From assembly GCF_000245015.1 (NCBI RefSeq), contig NZ_JH600070.1, positions 2,018,634 through 2,082,633 on the forward strand: a stretch of DNA of 64,000 bases, read 5' to 3'. This DNA is from Beggiatoa alba B18LD. GTDB taxonomy: Bacteria > Pseudomonadota > Gammaproteobacteria > Beggiatoales > Beggiatoaceae. A model generated the notes under the pieces. It searched no databases, was not told the DNA's origin, and worked only from the letters and a program-made list of their open reading frames with translations. Both the position numbers and the translations under genes were made by a program. Below, one piece after another: positions 45,601-54,351 of the stretch. Positions within the stretch are counted from its first letter, which is position 1; every line of letters begins with the position of its first letter.

Positions 45601-46734
45601 ATGTCAGAAGCCAAAGTTGTCGACAAAAATGCAGGCGGTTTACGCGGACAAGTCGCAGGACAAACCAGCATTTGCACCGTAGGTAAAGCAGGCTCAGGCT
45701 TAACCTATCGCGGCTATGAAATCGAAGAACTCGCCGAAAAAGCCACCTTCGAAGAAGTTGCCTACTTACTCCTTTACGGCAAACTGCCTACCCAAGCTGA
45801 ATTAGACAACTACAAACAACGCTTACGCAGCCTCCGCGCCTTACCCAGTGCCTTAAAGAGCGCGTTAGAACTCATCCCCGCAAACGCCCATCCGATGGAT
45901 GTCATGCGCACAGGTTGCTCTATTCTCGGCACATTAGAACCTGAAGAAACCTTCGAACAACAACACACCGTTGCCGACCGTTTACTAGCCACCTTCCCCG
46001 GTATCCTCTGCTACTGGTACCGCTTTGTCACCTACGGACAACGCATTGACGGCTACACCCCCGAAGAAAGCCTAGCGGGTCACTTCCTGCACATGCTCCA
46101 CGACAAAGCCCCCAACGAAAAACACAAACGTTGCATGGATGCCTCATTAGTCCTGTACGCCGAGCACGAATTCAACGCATCCACCTTCACTGCCCGCGTT
46201 TGCTCCGCGACCCTTTCCGATTTCTACTCCTGCATCACAGGCGCAATCGGTTCATTACGCGGACCTTTACACGGTGGTGCGAATGAAGCTGCCATGGCAT
46301 TAATTGAAAAATTCCACAATGCCGAAGAAGCGACAACAGGCTTAAAAGCCATGTTAGAACGCAAAGACAAAATCATGGGCTTTGGTCACGCCGTTTACTC
46401 CAAATACGACCCCCGCAACGCCACCATCAAAGCATGGTCTAAAACCTTATCCGAAGACGTTGGCGGACAAAACCTTTACGCTATCTCTGAAGCCGTTGAA
46501 AAAGTCATGTGGGACGAAAAGAAATTATTCCCCAACTTAGACTTTTACAGCGCGAGTGCCTACCACTTCATGGGCATTCCTACCCCCTTATTCACCCCCA
46601 TATTCGTCATGTCCCGCATCACAGGCTGGGCAGCACATGTTATGGAACAACGTGGCAACAACAAATTAATCCGTCCTAGCGCGGAATACATCGGACCCGA
46701 AAGCCGTCCCTACGTCACGATAGACAAACGTTAA
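45601..46734 (+). CDS. prpC: 2-Methylcitrate synthase
   Basis: Condenses propionyl-CoA with oxaloacetate. 377 residues, citrate-synthase fold. Motifs are TYRGYEIEELAEKATFEEVAYLLLYGKLP, HEFNASTFTARVCSATLSDFYS, GPLHGGANEAAMALI with catalytic His, and MGFGHAVYSKYDPRN with the second His and Arg. Length and the H-E-x-N-A-S-T-F block match PrpC/CitZ-type short synthases. It starts 1 nt after the prpB stop and is the last gene of the operon before a terminator. 2-Methylcitrate dehydratase (prpD or acnD/prpF) is not in the window. Confidence 0.93.
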   Translation: MSEAKVVDKNAGGLRGQVAGQTSICTVGKAGSGLTYRGYEIEELAEKATFEEVAYLLLYGKLPTQAELDNYKQRLRSLRALPSALKSALELIPANAHPMDVMRTGCSILGTLEPEETFEQQHTVADRLLATFPGILCYWYRFVTYGQRIDGYTPEESLAGHFLHMLHDKAPNEKHKRCMDASLVLYAEHEFNASTFTARVCSATLSDFYSCITGAIGSLRGPLHGGANEAAMALIEKFHNAEEATTGLKAMLERKDKIMGFGHAVYSKYDPRNATIKAWSKTLSEDVGGQNLYAISEAVEKVMWDEKKLFPNLDFYSASAYHFMGIPTPLFTPIFVMSRITGWAAHVMEQRGNNKLIRPSAEYIGPESRPYVTIDKR

Positions 46735-46739
46735 TCTTA

Positions 46740-46798
46740 TTTTCCCTCACCTCGCCTGACGCTCAAAAGGAATCGGGCAGCCATGAGGTGAGGGAAAA
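46740..46798 (+). terminator. Terminator of the prp operon
   Basis: TTTTCCCTCACCTC and GAGGTGAGGGAAAA form a 14-bp perfect stem enclosing a 31-nt loop, followed by CCTTTTTATAG. It lies immediately after prpC. Confidence 0.85.
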
Positions 46799-46803
46799 AC
46801 CTT

Positions 46804-46869
46804 TTTATAGTAACCGTACCATAAAGTGATTTAAATTTAGGACTGGTAGTCCTCCGCATCGTTTTATAG
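46804..46869. repeat. Second-family repeat, copy joined to the main family
   Basis: Inverted copy of the 22897-22961 element: TTATAGTAACCGTACCATAA, AGTGATTTAAATTTAGG, ACTGGTAGTCCTCCGCATCG, TTTTATAG. Immediately followed by the main-family repeat. Confidence 0.8.
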
Positions 46870-47121
46870 TAACCTGAGTTTTGCAAGTTTTATAAAATAA
46901 AACCGAGACCTGCTAGGTTTTAAAAACCTAGCAGGTCTTTTTTTGTCTGAATCAGAATTAACAGAATTTTCAGAATTAGCAGAATTAAAAAGCATGATTA
47001 ACCTTAATTTTTTGGTTTAAGGGGTTTAAATTCTGTTAATTCTGTTAATTCTGTTAATTCTGTTAATTCTGATTCAGACAAGCTGTTGTCTTTTTAAAAG
47101 AAAATCGCCAAACTCAGGTTA
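46870..47121. repeat. MITE-like palindromic repeat with five 9-bp units in one arm
   Basis: Ends TAACCTGAGTTTTGCAAG and inverse TCGCCAAACTCAGGTTA. The hairpin core at 46907-46937 is followed by TTTTTTT. The left arm has four CAGAATTNN units, while the right arm carries four successive AATTCTGTT units plus AATTCTGAT. The middle contains AACCTTAATTTTTTGGTTTA, an inner hairpin shared with the 53012 and 62892 copies but not with 6980 or 22962. Confidence 0.88.
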
Positions 47122-47165
47122 AATCTACCAATCGCTGAAGCTTAAGAAATTTAACCCGTTTTGTA

Positions 47166-47714
47166 TTAAATATTACTTGCATCTGTTAATAACAACTGTT
47201 CACTTGGGATGGCATGAGCAGGGACTTTGCAGTCTTTACAAATTTTTTGGATATATTCAAGCTCATCTTTATCAAAAGAGCCATCGACACTGGCTAATTC
47301 TCGCATCACCCAAATAAAACCAATGGCTTCCTCTTGTGAAATAAACAAATCACTAAAAGATACTAACGCCCGTAAACGGTCTAGCATCGAGGAAAAAGTA
47401 GCAGGTAGTGGCTCATCTAAATCCAATGCTAACGCTACTTTAGTATCAGTAGATAATTCATTGTGTCCCAATATATAACGGTAAATAAAAATACGCTCAA
47501 TGGGGGAAAAATCACCATCGCGATAGGCTAACGTTTTTAATATCGCAATTTTTCGGATAACTCGTTCTTGTGTTGCCGTATCTGCACCGCCTAAACGCTC
47601 TTCCAGTTTGTCTAATTTCCTGCCTTTCATAACGCCCATAATGGTTGCACCCAATGCCACACCACCCGCGCCAGAAATCACCGTTCCTATGCCCAAAAAG
47701 TCAAACATCCCCAT
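47166..47714 (-). CDS. TerB-like (tellurite-resistance/DUF533-type) protein
   Basis: 182 residues. A short hydrophobic Gly-rich N-terminus (FLGIGTVISGAGGVALGATIMGVM) may anchor it to membrane. A helical TerB-like core follows: VIRKIAILKTLAYRDGDFSPIERIFIYRYI contains the first D-G-D-F-S/P-E pattern, and VMRELASVDGSFDKDELEYIQKI the second acidic EF-like pattern. Such proteins bind divalent metals in stress-response systems. No ter operon adjoins. ATG 47714 follows a weak AGAGGG. Confidence 0.75.
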   Translation of the reverse strand: MGMFDFLGIGTVISGAGGVALGATIMGVMKGRKLDKLEERLGGADTATQERVIRKIAILKTLAYRDGDFSPIERIFIYRYILGHNELSTDTKVALALDLDEPLPATFSSMLDRLRALVSFSDLFISQEEAIGFIWVMRELASVDGSFDKDELEYIQKICKDCKVPAHAIPSEQLLLTDASNI

Positions 47715-48017
47715 GTTGATTAAACCCTCTTCATCTTTGTATTAAACAACTAGATTTTTAGAAAAATCATATTCTAATACAAAAAAAACAATAAAACAGT
47801 GTCTTAAAGCTAACTTAAGCAGATTAATAAAATTTAATAGCGAATCTAACAGCTTAAAAATAAAACCCTTCTTTTTCTCATCGAATTCTTATGACTACGG
47901 CAATCGCTTGAATTCAGATAGCCTATCCCTACTTAACGACACGTTTAATAATGATGTTATCGTTACTTAAGTTCCTGTCTTTCCCTTGATTTTAATAATT
48001 CATGAGATAGCTAAACA
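47715..48017. other. Divergent intergenic region upstream of the Gld-type operon
   Basis: 303 bp with no gene. It carries the promoters for the TerB-like gene (minus) and the ABC operon (plus). TTGATTTTAATAATTCATGAGATAG lies just before 48018, but a good -10/-35 pair is not clear. Confidence 0.4.
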
Positions 48018-48971
48018 ATGGAAACTACTGTAGAAATAAAACAATTAACGAAACAATTCGGCACGTTTACCGCCGTCGATAATATTTCGTTTCAAGTCCA
48101 ACGTGGGGAGGTGCTCGGATTTTTAGGCCCTAATGGCGCGGGTAAATCCACCACCATGAAAATGATTACAGGGTTTTTAACGCCAACGGCTGGCACAGTA
48201 TTAGTCGCTGGCGATGATATTTTAAAAAAACCGTTAGCGGTAAAACGTCGTATTGGCTATTTACCTGAAGGTGCGCCTGCCTATCCTGACATGACCCCTT
48301 TAGATTTTTTGGATTTCATCGCCGATATTCGCGGTTTTAAAGGCGTGGAAAAACGCCAACGTATCGATGAAACCATTGCACGGGTAAATTTAGAAGGCGT
48401 ATTGCAACAACCGATTGAAACACTGTCAAAAGGCTTTAAACGCCGTGTGGGGTTAGCTCAAGCGATTTTACATGACCCTGAAGTCTTGATTTTAGACGAA
48501 CCCACCGATGGATTAGACCCTAATCAAAAGCATGAAGTTCGTAGCTTAATCAAAACGATGGCGCAGGAAAAAGTCATTATTCTTTCTACCCACATTTTGG
48601 AAGAAGTCGATGCCGTGTGTAGTCGTGCCGTTATCATTGCGCGGGGTAAAATTCTGGCGGATGGTGTGCCTGAAGCCTTAGAGGCAAAATCACGTTATCA
48701 CAATGCAGTAACGCTAACTTTACAGAAAAATCAATTATCTACTCAAAGTGTACGAGAGTCTTTACTCAGTATCGCCAGTATAGAAACCTTAGAACCTTTG
48801 GTTGAAACAGATGCGCTACTCAGTTACCAACTCTTTCCTAAAACGAATCAATCTATTATTACCGCAGTGAGCCAAAAAGCACACGAACAGCAATGGATTG
48901 TAGAAGAAATACATGCGGAAAGAGGGCGATTAAATGACGTTTTCCGTCAAATTACTACAGCAACCCATTAA
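48018..48971 (+). CDS. ABC transporter ATPase, GldA-like
   Basis: 317 residues. Walker A GPNGAGKSTTMKMI (about residue 38), Q-loop GYLPEGAPAYPDMTPLDFLDF, signature LSKGFKRRVGLAQAILHDPEVLILDEPTDGLDPNQ, and H-loop STHILEEVDAVC. A C-terminal regulatory extension of about 100 residues follows. It heads a tight operon (17, 13 and 102 bp gaps) whose other members are the permease and Gld-type accessory proteins. In gliding Bacteroidetes, GldA/F/G form one ABC transporter; similar operons exist in many other bacteria where substrate is unknown. Confidence 0.9.
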   Translation: METTVEIKQLTKQFGTFTAVDNISFQVQRGEVLGFLGPNGAGKSTTMKMITGFLTPTAGTVLVAGDDILKKPLAVKRRIGYLPEGAPAYPDMTPLDFLDFIADIRGFKGVEKRQRIDETIARVNLEGVLQQPIETLSKGFKRRVGLAQAILHDPEVLILDEPTDGLDPNQKHEVRSLIKTMAQEKVIILSTHILEEVDAVCSRAVIIARGKILADGVPEALEAKSRYHNAVTLTLQKNQLSTQSVRESLLSIASIETLEPLVETDALLSYQLFPKTNQSIITAVSQKAHEQQWIVEEIHAERGRLNDVFRQITTATH

Positions 48972-48988
48972 TTAAGCAGGAGGCTTGC

Positions 48989-49723
48989 ATGTTGCACAAT
49001 TTGCAGGTGGTCTTTAAGCGTGAGTTTAACAGCTATTTTGCCACCCCCATTGCCTATATTTTTATTATTATTTTCTTATTTTTAAGCGGTATTTTTACCT
49101 TCTATCTCGGCAATTTTTTTGCCCGTGGACAAGCAGATTTACAACCGTTTTTTATGTTTCATCCTTGGCTTTATCTGTTTTTAATTCCTGCACTTGCCAT
49201 GCGTTTATGGGCGGAAGAGCGTAAAAGTGGCAATATTGAATTATTGTTGACTTTACCGATTACGATTACTGAAGCAGTCTTAGGTAAATTTCTGGCGGCA
49301 TGGGCATTTACAGGGATTGCGCTATGTTTAACTTTCCCTTTCTGGCTCACCGTGAATTATCTCGGCAATCCTGATAACGGCGTGATTTTCGCCAGCTATT
49401 TGGGCAGTTTTCTCATGGCAGGCGCGTTTTTATCGATAGGCTCTTGCATGTCAGCCTTGACTAAAAATCAAGTGATTGCGTTTATATTAACGGCGGTTGT
49501 GTGTTTAGCCTTTATTCTCAGTGGCTTCCCGATGGTTTTAGACTTTTTTAACTGGGCTCCACAAATTATTGTCGAAACCATTAGCGCGTTTAGCTTTTTG
49601 ACGCATTTCGATACGATAAGTAAAGGGATTATCGACATACGTGGTGTTATTTATTTCACTTCTCTCATTATTTTCTGGTTGTTTGCCACAGCAACCTTGA
49701 TTGAAATGAAAAAAGCCGACTAG
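48989..49723 (+). CDS. ABC-2 type permease, GldF-like
   Basis: 244 residues, six transmembrane helices. Starts with FKREFNSYFATPIAYIFIIIFLFLSG (typical of GldF-type ABC-2 permeases). AERKSGNIELLLTLPITITEAVLGKFLAAW is the coupling-helix region, and the last helix is at the C-terminus. The permease is downstream of its ATPase and upstream of a large periplasmic GldG-like protein. Confidence 0.9.
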   Translation: MLHNLQVVFKREFNSYFATPIAYIFIIIFLFLSGIFTFYLGNFFARGQADLQPFFMFHPWLYLFLIPALAMRLWAEERKSGNIELLLTLPITITEAVLGKFLAAWAFTGIALCLTFPFWLTVNYLGNPDNGVIFASYLGSFLMAGAFLSIGSCMSALTKNQVIAFILTAVVCLAFILSGFPMVLDFFNWAPQIIVETISAFSFLTHFDTISKGIIDIRGVIYFTSLIIFWLFATATLIEMKKAD

Positions 49724-49736
49724 GAGTCTATACGCC

Positions 49737-51659
49737 ATGAATAAACTTTTAACAACAACAGGGTTACTGCTGGGGCTTGCGCTACTGATTGCGGTCAATA
49801 TCACCAGCAATACCGCATTAAAATCTGCCCGTTTAGATTTTACCGCAAATCAACTTTATACCTTATCGCAAGGCTCTAAAAATATTATTAATAGTTTACA
49901 AGAGCCGATAACTTTGCGTTTTTATCTCTCGGAAAAACTCGCTACCAATTTACCCAGCTTAAACAGCTATACGATTCGTGTCCGCGAATTATTGGAAGAA
50001 TATCAACGTCTGTCTATGGGTAAAATTAATTTACAACTGATAGACCCAGAACCCTTTACGGAAGAGGAAGACCGCGCCGTTGGTTATGGATTGCAAGGTG
50101 TGCCGATTACTGATGATACCCTCTTTTATTTCGGTCTTGTTGGTACAAATGCCATCGGTACAGAGGAAGTTATCAGCTTTTTCCAACCAAATCGGGCTGA
50201 ACTACTGGAATATGATTTAACCCAAATCATTTACCGTTTAGCCAACCCAAAACAAAAAGTCATTGGTTTAATGAGCAGTTTACCGATGCAAGGCAGTCGG
50301 ATGCCCGCCTTTTTGCAACGCGGGGGGGCTGAACCTTGGATGATTTATGAACAAATCAGTAAATTGTTTGAAGTACGTCCTTTAGAAATGACCGTCGACA
50401 GTATTCCTGCTGATATTGACGTGTTGATGCTGGTACATCCGAAAAATTTAAGCGATGCCACTTTATACGCTTTAGACCAGTTCGTCTTACGTGGTGGGCG
50501 TTTACTCGCTTTTATCGACCCATTCTCCGAAGTCGAAACGCCACAAAATGACCCTAATAACCCCATGGCAGCGATGCAACAAGCGCGTAATTCCGCCTTA
50601 CCACGTTTATTAGATAATTGGGGCGTGGAATTGGTAGAAAGTAAAGTTGTTGGTGATTTGAGTCTTGCGAAAAAAGTTCAAGCAGCGCGTGGTGGTCGTC
50701 CCATTATTATTGATTACCCTGTATGGATAGATTTAAACACGCCGAATTTTAATAGCGACGATGTTATCACGGCGAAATTAGACATGATTACCTTTGCATC
50801 AACAGGGATTTTGAAGAAAAAAGAGGGTGCGCAAACCCAAATCACCCCTTTAATTGAAACCAGCGATAAAGCCATGCAGATAGATTCTGCTCAATTGCAA
50901 TTCATGTCCGACCCTACTAGCTTGGTGCAAAATTTTAAATCTGAAGGTAAATTTACCCTTGCTGTACGCATTACAGGCAAAGTAAAAACAGCGTTTCCCG
51001 ACGGTAAGCCCCATGTTGAGAAGAAAGCCGAAGACCCTGCACAACCTGAAGCCGAGAAGAAAGACGATAAACCCGTCGAGCAACTCACTGAATCTAAAGA
51101 TTCAATTAACGTGATTGTCGTCGCTGATACCGATTTATTAGATGACCAAATGTGGGTACGGGTGCAAAACTTTTTAGGTCAACGGGTTGCTATGCCTTTA
51201 GCCGCTAATGGCTCTTTTGTCACCAACGCGCTGGATAATTTATCAGGCAGTAATGATTTAATCAGCGTGCGCAATCGTGGCAGTTTTGCCCGCCCATTCA
51301 CGCGGGTTGAAGCCTTAAAACAAGAGGCAGAAGCACAATTTTCACAAAAAGCCAAAGAGTTACAAGCGCGTTTAGAAGACACTGAAGCGCAATTGCGTAA
51401 ACTCCAAGACCAACGCCAAGACGGCAATAAATTGGTATTAACAGCGGAACAACAGCAAGAAGTCGAACGCTTCCGCGCAGAAAAAGTCAAAATCCGTAAG
51501 GAATTACGCGATGTACAACATGAGTTGCAAAAAAACATTGAAGGTTTAGAAGCGGGATTGAAATTTATCAATATCGCATTTGTGCCTTTCCTCGTTGGTT
51601 TTGCAGGTATTTTCTTTGGTGTCTATCGCTTACGCCGTCGACAACAGCTGAAGCGTTAA
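49737..51659 (+). CDS. GldG-like ABC transporter accessory protein
   Basis: 640 residues. One N-terminal membrane helix (about 6-24), then ARLDFTANQLYTLSQGSKNIINSLQEPITLRFYLS, the hallmark start of GldG-type proteins, and a large periplasmic domain with LMLVHPKNLSDATLYALDQFVLRGGRLLAFIDPFSE. A Lys/Glu/Pro-rich linker (about residues 425-455), a coiled coil (about 545-610) and a C-terminal helix (INIAFVPFLVGFAGIFFGVYRLRRR) complete it. Together with the next DUF4340-type gene it matches the four-gene uncharacterised ABC operon common in proteobacteria. Confidence 0.88.
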   Translation: MNKLLTTTGLLLGLALLIAVNITSNTALKSARLDFTANQLYTLSQGSKNIINSLQEPITLRFYLSEKLATNLPSLNSYTIRVRELLEEYQRLSMGKINLQLIDPEPFTEEEDRAVGYGLQGVPITDDTLFYFGLVGTNAIGTEEVISFFQPNRAELLEYDLTQIIYRLANPKQKVIGLMSSLPMQGSRMPAFLQRGGAEPWMIYEQISKLFEVRPLEMTVDSIPADIDVLMLVHPKNLSDATLYALDQFVLRGGRLLAFIDPFSEVETPQNDPNNPMAAMQQARNSALPRLLDNWGVELVESKVVGDLSLAKKVQAARGGRPIIIDYPVWIDLNTPNFNSDDVITAKLDMITFASTGILKKKEGAQTQITPLIETSDKAMQIDSAQLQFMSDPTSLVQNFKSEGKFTLAVRITGKVKTAFPDGKPHVEKKAEDPAQPEAEKKDDKPVEQLTESKDSINVIVVADTDLLDDQMWVRVQNFLGQRVAMPLAANGSFVTNALDNLSGSNDLISVRNRGSFARPFTRVEALKQEAEAQFSQKAKELQARLEDTEAQLRKLQDQRQDGNKLVLTAEQQQEVERFRAEKVKIRKELRDVQHELQKNIEGLEAGLKFINIAFVPFLVGFAGIFFGVYRLRRRQQLKR

Positions 51660-51761
51660 TTTAATCGTTTCGGAAAAATCGGCAGAAAGGGATAGGCAGA
51701 CTTTAAAACTGCCTGTCCCACAATTATGCACAATTCACTTGCTTTTTAAGGATTTATTGCA

Positions 51762-52982
51762 ATGAATATAAAAGGTTTAAGTATTCTTGCCGTCTTAACG
51801 GCAATTACCATTTTTTTTGCGGTACAACTCACACAACAAAAACATCAAGCTAATTCAACAGACAACAAACAAGCCAGTATCCTATTCCCTGATTTAATGT
51901 CTGTTATTAACGAAGTCAGCGAAATTGACATTAAAACTGCTGAACAAAGCATGACATTAAGCCGCTCTATCGATGGCTTATGGGGCATGAAAGAAAAAAG
52001 TAATTATCCTGCGGATTTAACCAAAGTGCGCAATGTCTTAATGGGCATCAGCCATTTAAAAGTCTTAGAACCAAAAACAGTTAATTCTGAATGGTACGAT
52101 AAAATTGGCGTGGAAGATGTAACCGCGACTAATGCCAAATCGACCTTAATCACTTTGAAAAAGCCCGACGATTCTAGCGTTGCAAGCCTTTTAGTCGGTA
52201 ATCAGCAACTGGCAAAAGCCGATAATACTCAACAAGAAATTTTCGTTCGTAAAGTCGGGGATAAACAAAGCTGGTTAGTGCAAGGCTCGCTACCCATTGA
52301 AAAAGCCCCACTGTCATGGATTTCTAAAGAACTCACTAATATTGCCCTGCAACGGATTCAATCCGTTGAGGTGACTCAGCCAGACGGGCAAAAAATTCAG
52401 ATTAATAAAGTCAATGCCAATGATGAAAATTATCAACTTGCGACCCTGCCCGAAGGTGCACACGTCAGCCAGCCCAGCATGATTAATCAATTAGCCTCGA
52501 CATTGAGCAATTTAACGTTAGACGATGTGATTGCCAGTAAAGAATTAAAAGGCGATGAAAAAACAGGCGTTACGGCGACATTCACCACGTTTGATGGTTT
52601 AAGCGTTACCTTAAAAACGGTGGAAAAAGACGGCAAACATTATGGACAATTTACCGTTAGTTTTAACGCGCCTGCTAAATCTGAGGAAACTGCTACAACG
52701 GATAAGACAGCGAAGGAAAGCACAGAAGCAGAAAAAGATAAGCCTGACCCTGTGGAGTCTGCACGCAAAGAAGCCGAGAAATTGCAACAAACTTTAACAG
52801 GTTGGGCGTATGTCTTGCCTGAATATAAGATGGAGCGTTTATTAAAACCACAATCTGATTTTGTCAGCACAGAAGTCGCTCAAACCGCTGTTGGTGATGC
52901 TATTGGCGAACCTAGCACAACAGGCACACATCCGCTTGTTCCCGCTCCAAGTTTAGAAGAGTTAATGAAGCCGACGCATTAA
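51762..52982 (+). CDS. DUF4340-type membrane-anchored protein
   Basis: 406 residues. An N-terminal membrane helix (ILAVLTAITIFFAVQLTQQ) is followed by an extracytoplasmic DUF4340 region: LFPDLMSVINEVSEIDIKTAEQSMTLSRSIDGLWGMKEKSNYPADLTKVRNVLMGI, repeated in a second related half (IQSVEVTQPDGQKIQINKV). An acidic/Lys linker (about 305-335) separates a C-terminal tail rich in Pro/Thr. Last gene of the Gld-type operon. Confidence 0.85.
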   Translation: MNIKGLSILAVLTAITIFFAVQLTQQKHQANSTDNKQASILFPDLMSVINEVSEIDIKTAEQSMTLSRSIDGLWGMKEKSNYPADLTKVRNVLMGISHLKVLEPKTVNSEWYDKIGVEDVTATNAKSTLITLKKPDDSSVASLLVGNQQLAKADNTQQEIFVRKVGDKQSWLVQGSLPIEKAPLSWISKELTNIALQRIQSVEVTQPDGQKIQINKVNANDENYQLATLPEGAHVSQPSMINQLASTLSNLTLDDVIASKELKGDEKTGVTATFTTFDGLSVTLKTVEKDGKHYGQFTVSFNAPAKSEETATTDKTAKESTEAEKDKPDPVESARKEAEKLQQTLTGWAYVLPEYKMERLLKPQSDFVSTEVAQTAVGDAIGEPSTTGTHPLVPAPSLEELMKPTH

Positions 52983-53011
52983 TTAACGCTAGTTTTGCGA
53001 GTTTTCTAAAA

Positions 53012-53215
53012 TAACCTGAGTTCGGCGAGTTTCTTTTAAAAAGACAACAACTTGTCTGAATCAGAATTCACAGAATTTTCAGAATTAGCAGAATTAAAAA
53101 GCATGATTAACCTTAATTTTTTGGTTTAAGGGTTTTAAATTCTGAAAATTCTGTGAATTCTGATTCAGGCAAAAAAAGACCTGCTAAGTTTTCAAAACCT
53201 AGCAGGTCTTTTTTT
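53012..53215. repeat. MITE-like repeat, reversed hairpin orientation
   Basis: Starts with TAACCTGAGTTCGGCGAG but the hairpin core (53178-53208) is at the far end, so the internal part is inverted relative to the 22962 copy. Preceded by a second end-like sequence TAACGCTAGTTTTGCGAG (52984-53001). No clear right terminal repeat. The hairpin plus TTTTTTT would terminate the Gld-type operon. Confidence 0.8.
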
Positions 53216-53234
53216 ACAAACGGGCTAATTTAAA

Positions 53235-53366
53235 TTATTTCTTAGCAGCATCTTCTACGGCTTTACCTGTTGCTTGTACATCTTTGCCTGCGCCTGCAAG
53301 GGTATTGCAAGCAGCTAAAGAGCCAACCATGAATAACATAGCAACAGTCGCAATAATTTTTTTCAT
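53235..53366 (-). CDS. Entericidin-like small lipoprotein
   Basis: A 43-residue lipoprotein. Signal MKKIIATVAMLFMVGSLAAC with lipobox SLAAC (Cys20), then NTLAGAGKDVQATGKAVEDAAKK. The N-T-x-x-G-x-G-x-D-x-x-x-x-G-x-x-I/V-x-x-A/S pattern is that of entericidin A/B family proteins. ATG follows GTAGGAGC. In E. coli the family is stress-linked. Too short for a standard track but well supported. Confidence 0.9.
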   Translation of the reverse strand: MKKIIATVAMLFMVGSLAACNTLAGAGKDVQATGKAVEDAAKK

Positions 53367-53561
53367 AACAATGCTCCTACAATCTGATTATGGTTTGATA
53401 ATGATTACAAATATTCTACGGTCTTCAAGCAAATACTACCCAAGTTTATATAAATTGACAATCTACTGGTAAAAAAATCATGGATAATAAAGTTATATTA
53501 TTTTGTATTTAAATGGTTATCATTAGGTAATCTGTTTTATGTTTTGAGTCACCTGTTCGAT

Positions 53562-54173
53562 TTAAAGTTTCATCATTTGAGTTTGCCATGTTGTTAATAA
53601 AGATTGTCCTGGAATACCGACTAACATTACCGCATCTGTTAAAAGGTGCATTTCGACGGCACGTTGTGCTTGACCATAATGATTTTCTAATATTGTTGCA
53701 TAGCGTTCAGTGAGTGCGTAAACCTGTTGGTTTTTTGAGCCTCGTAAACTTAATCCATCATTTTGTGTCGCAATATATAATCCATCTATTAATACATCTA
53801 TTTGTGCTAATAAATCGGCAATGCTAGTTTGTGTTTTTGCTATTTTTTGTAGATGTTGCAGCGTGTAACCAGAGTAAACGATAACGCCTAAAGGTTTTAT
53901 TTGTTTAACTTGATGTAATAGTAGGGCTAATGCTTCACTTTGGGCAAAAGGTTCTCCGCCTGATAGGGTGATTCCTTCAATATTGGGTGTTGCCACGATT
54001 TGAGCAACCAGCTCATCAGTATTCATCAATGTTCCCCCTGTCATACTCAGGGCATCAGGGGTCATACAGCCTTCACAGTGAAAAGGACATCCTTGCACCC
54101 AGATAGCAAACCGCAAAAAAGGGCCTAAAACGCGTGTTTGTGGAATTAATGCGTAAATCCGTAAATTGGTCAT
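53562..54173 (-). CDS. Radical-SAM activating protein (NrdG-like)
   Basis: 203 residues. CPFHCEGC gives the CxxxCxxC [4Fe-4S] cluster near residue 29; GITLSGGEPFAQSEAL is the SAM-binding GGE motif. This is the minimal single-domain activase architecture of NrdG (anaerobic ribonucleotide reductase activator) and similar glycyl-radical activators. No nrdD or other glycyl-radical gene adjoins, so the target is unknown. The C-terminal half is less conserved. Confidence 0.8.
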   Translation of the reverse strand: MTNLRIYALIPQTRVLGPFLRFAIWVQGCPFHCEGCMTPDALSMTGGTLMNTDELVAQIVATPNIEGITLSGGEPFAQSEALALLLHQVKQIKPLGVIVYSGYTLQHLQKIAKTQTSIADLLAQIDVLIDGLYIATQNDGLSLRGSKNQQVYALTERYATILENHYGQAQRAVEMHLLTDAVMLVGIPGQSLLTTWQTQMMKL

Positions 54174-54351
54174 AGTCGCAAATAGGTATAATGATAGAAA
54201 TTAGGTGACTGCTATCTGATAATTAATGCTGTGTAGGAACACTATTAGCGTGATGATATTCTTTTCAACCGTTCACAAAAGCATATAATGTTTTAGGTAG
54301 TGGTATTATGTAATCAGTAAAATTAAGTTTTAATTCTCATCAAGGATAACG

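Noticed and set aside
46870-47121. Possible CRISPR array in the tandem AATTCTGTT region
   Set aside because: Units are 9 bp with no spacers and no cas genes nearby; it is an arm of the palindromic repeat.
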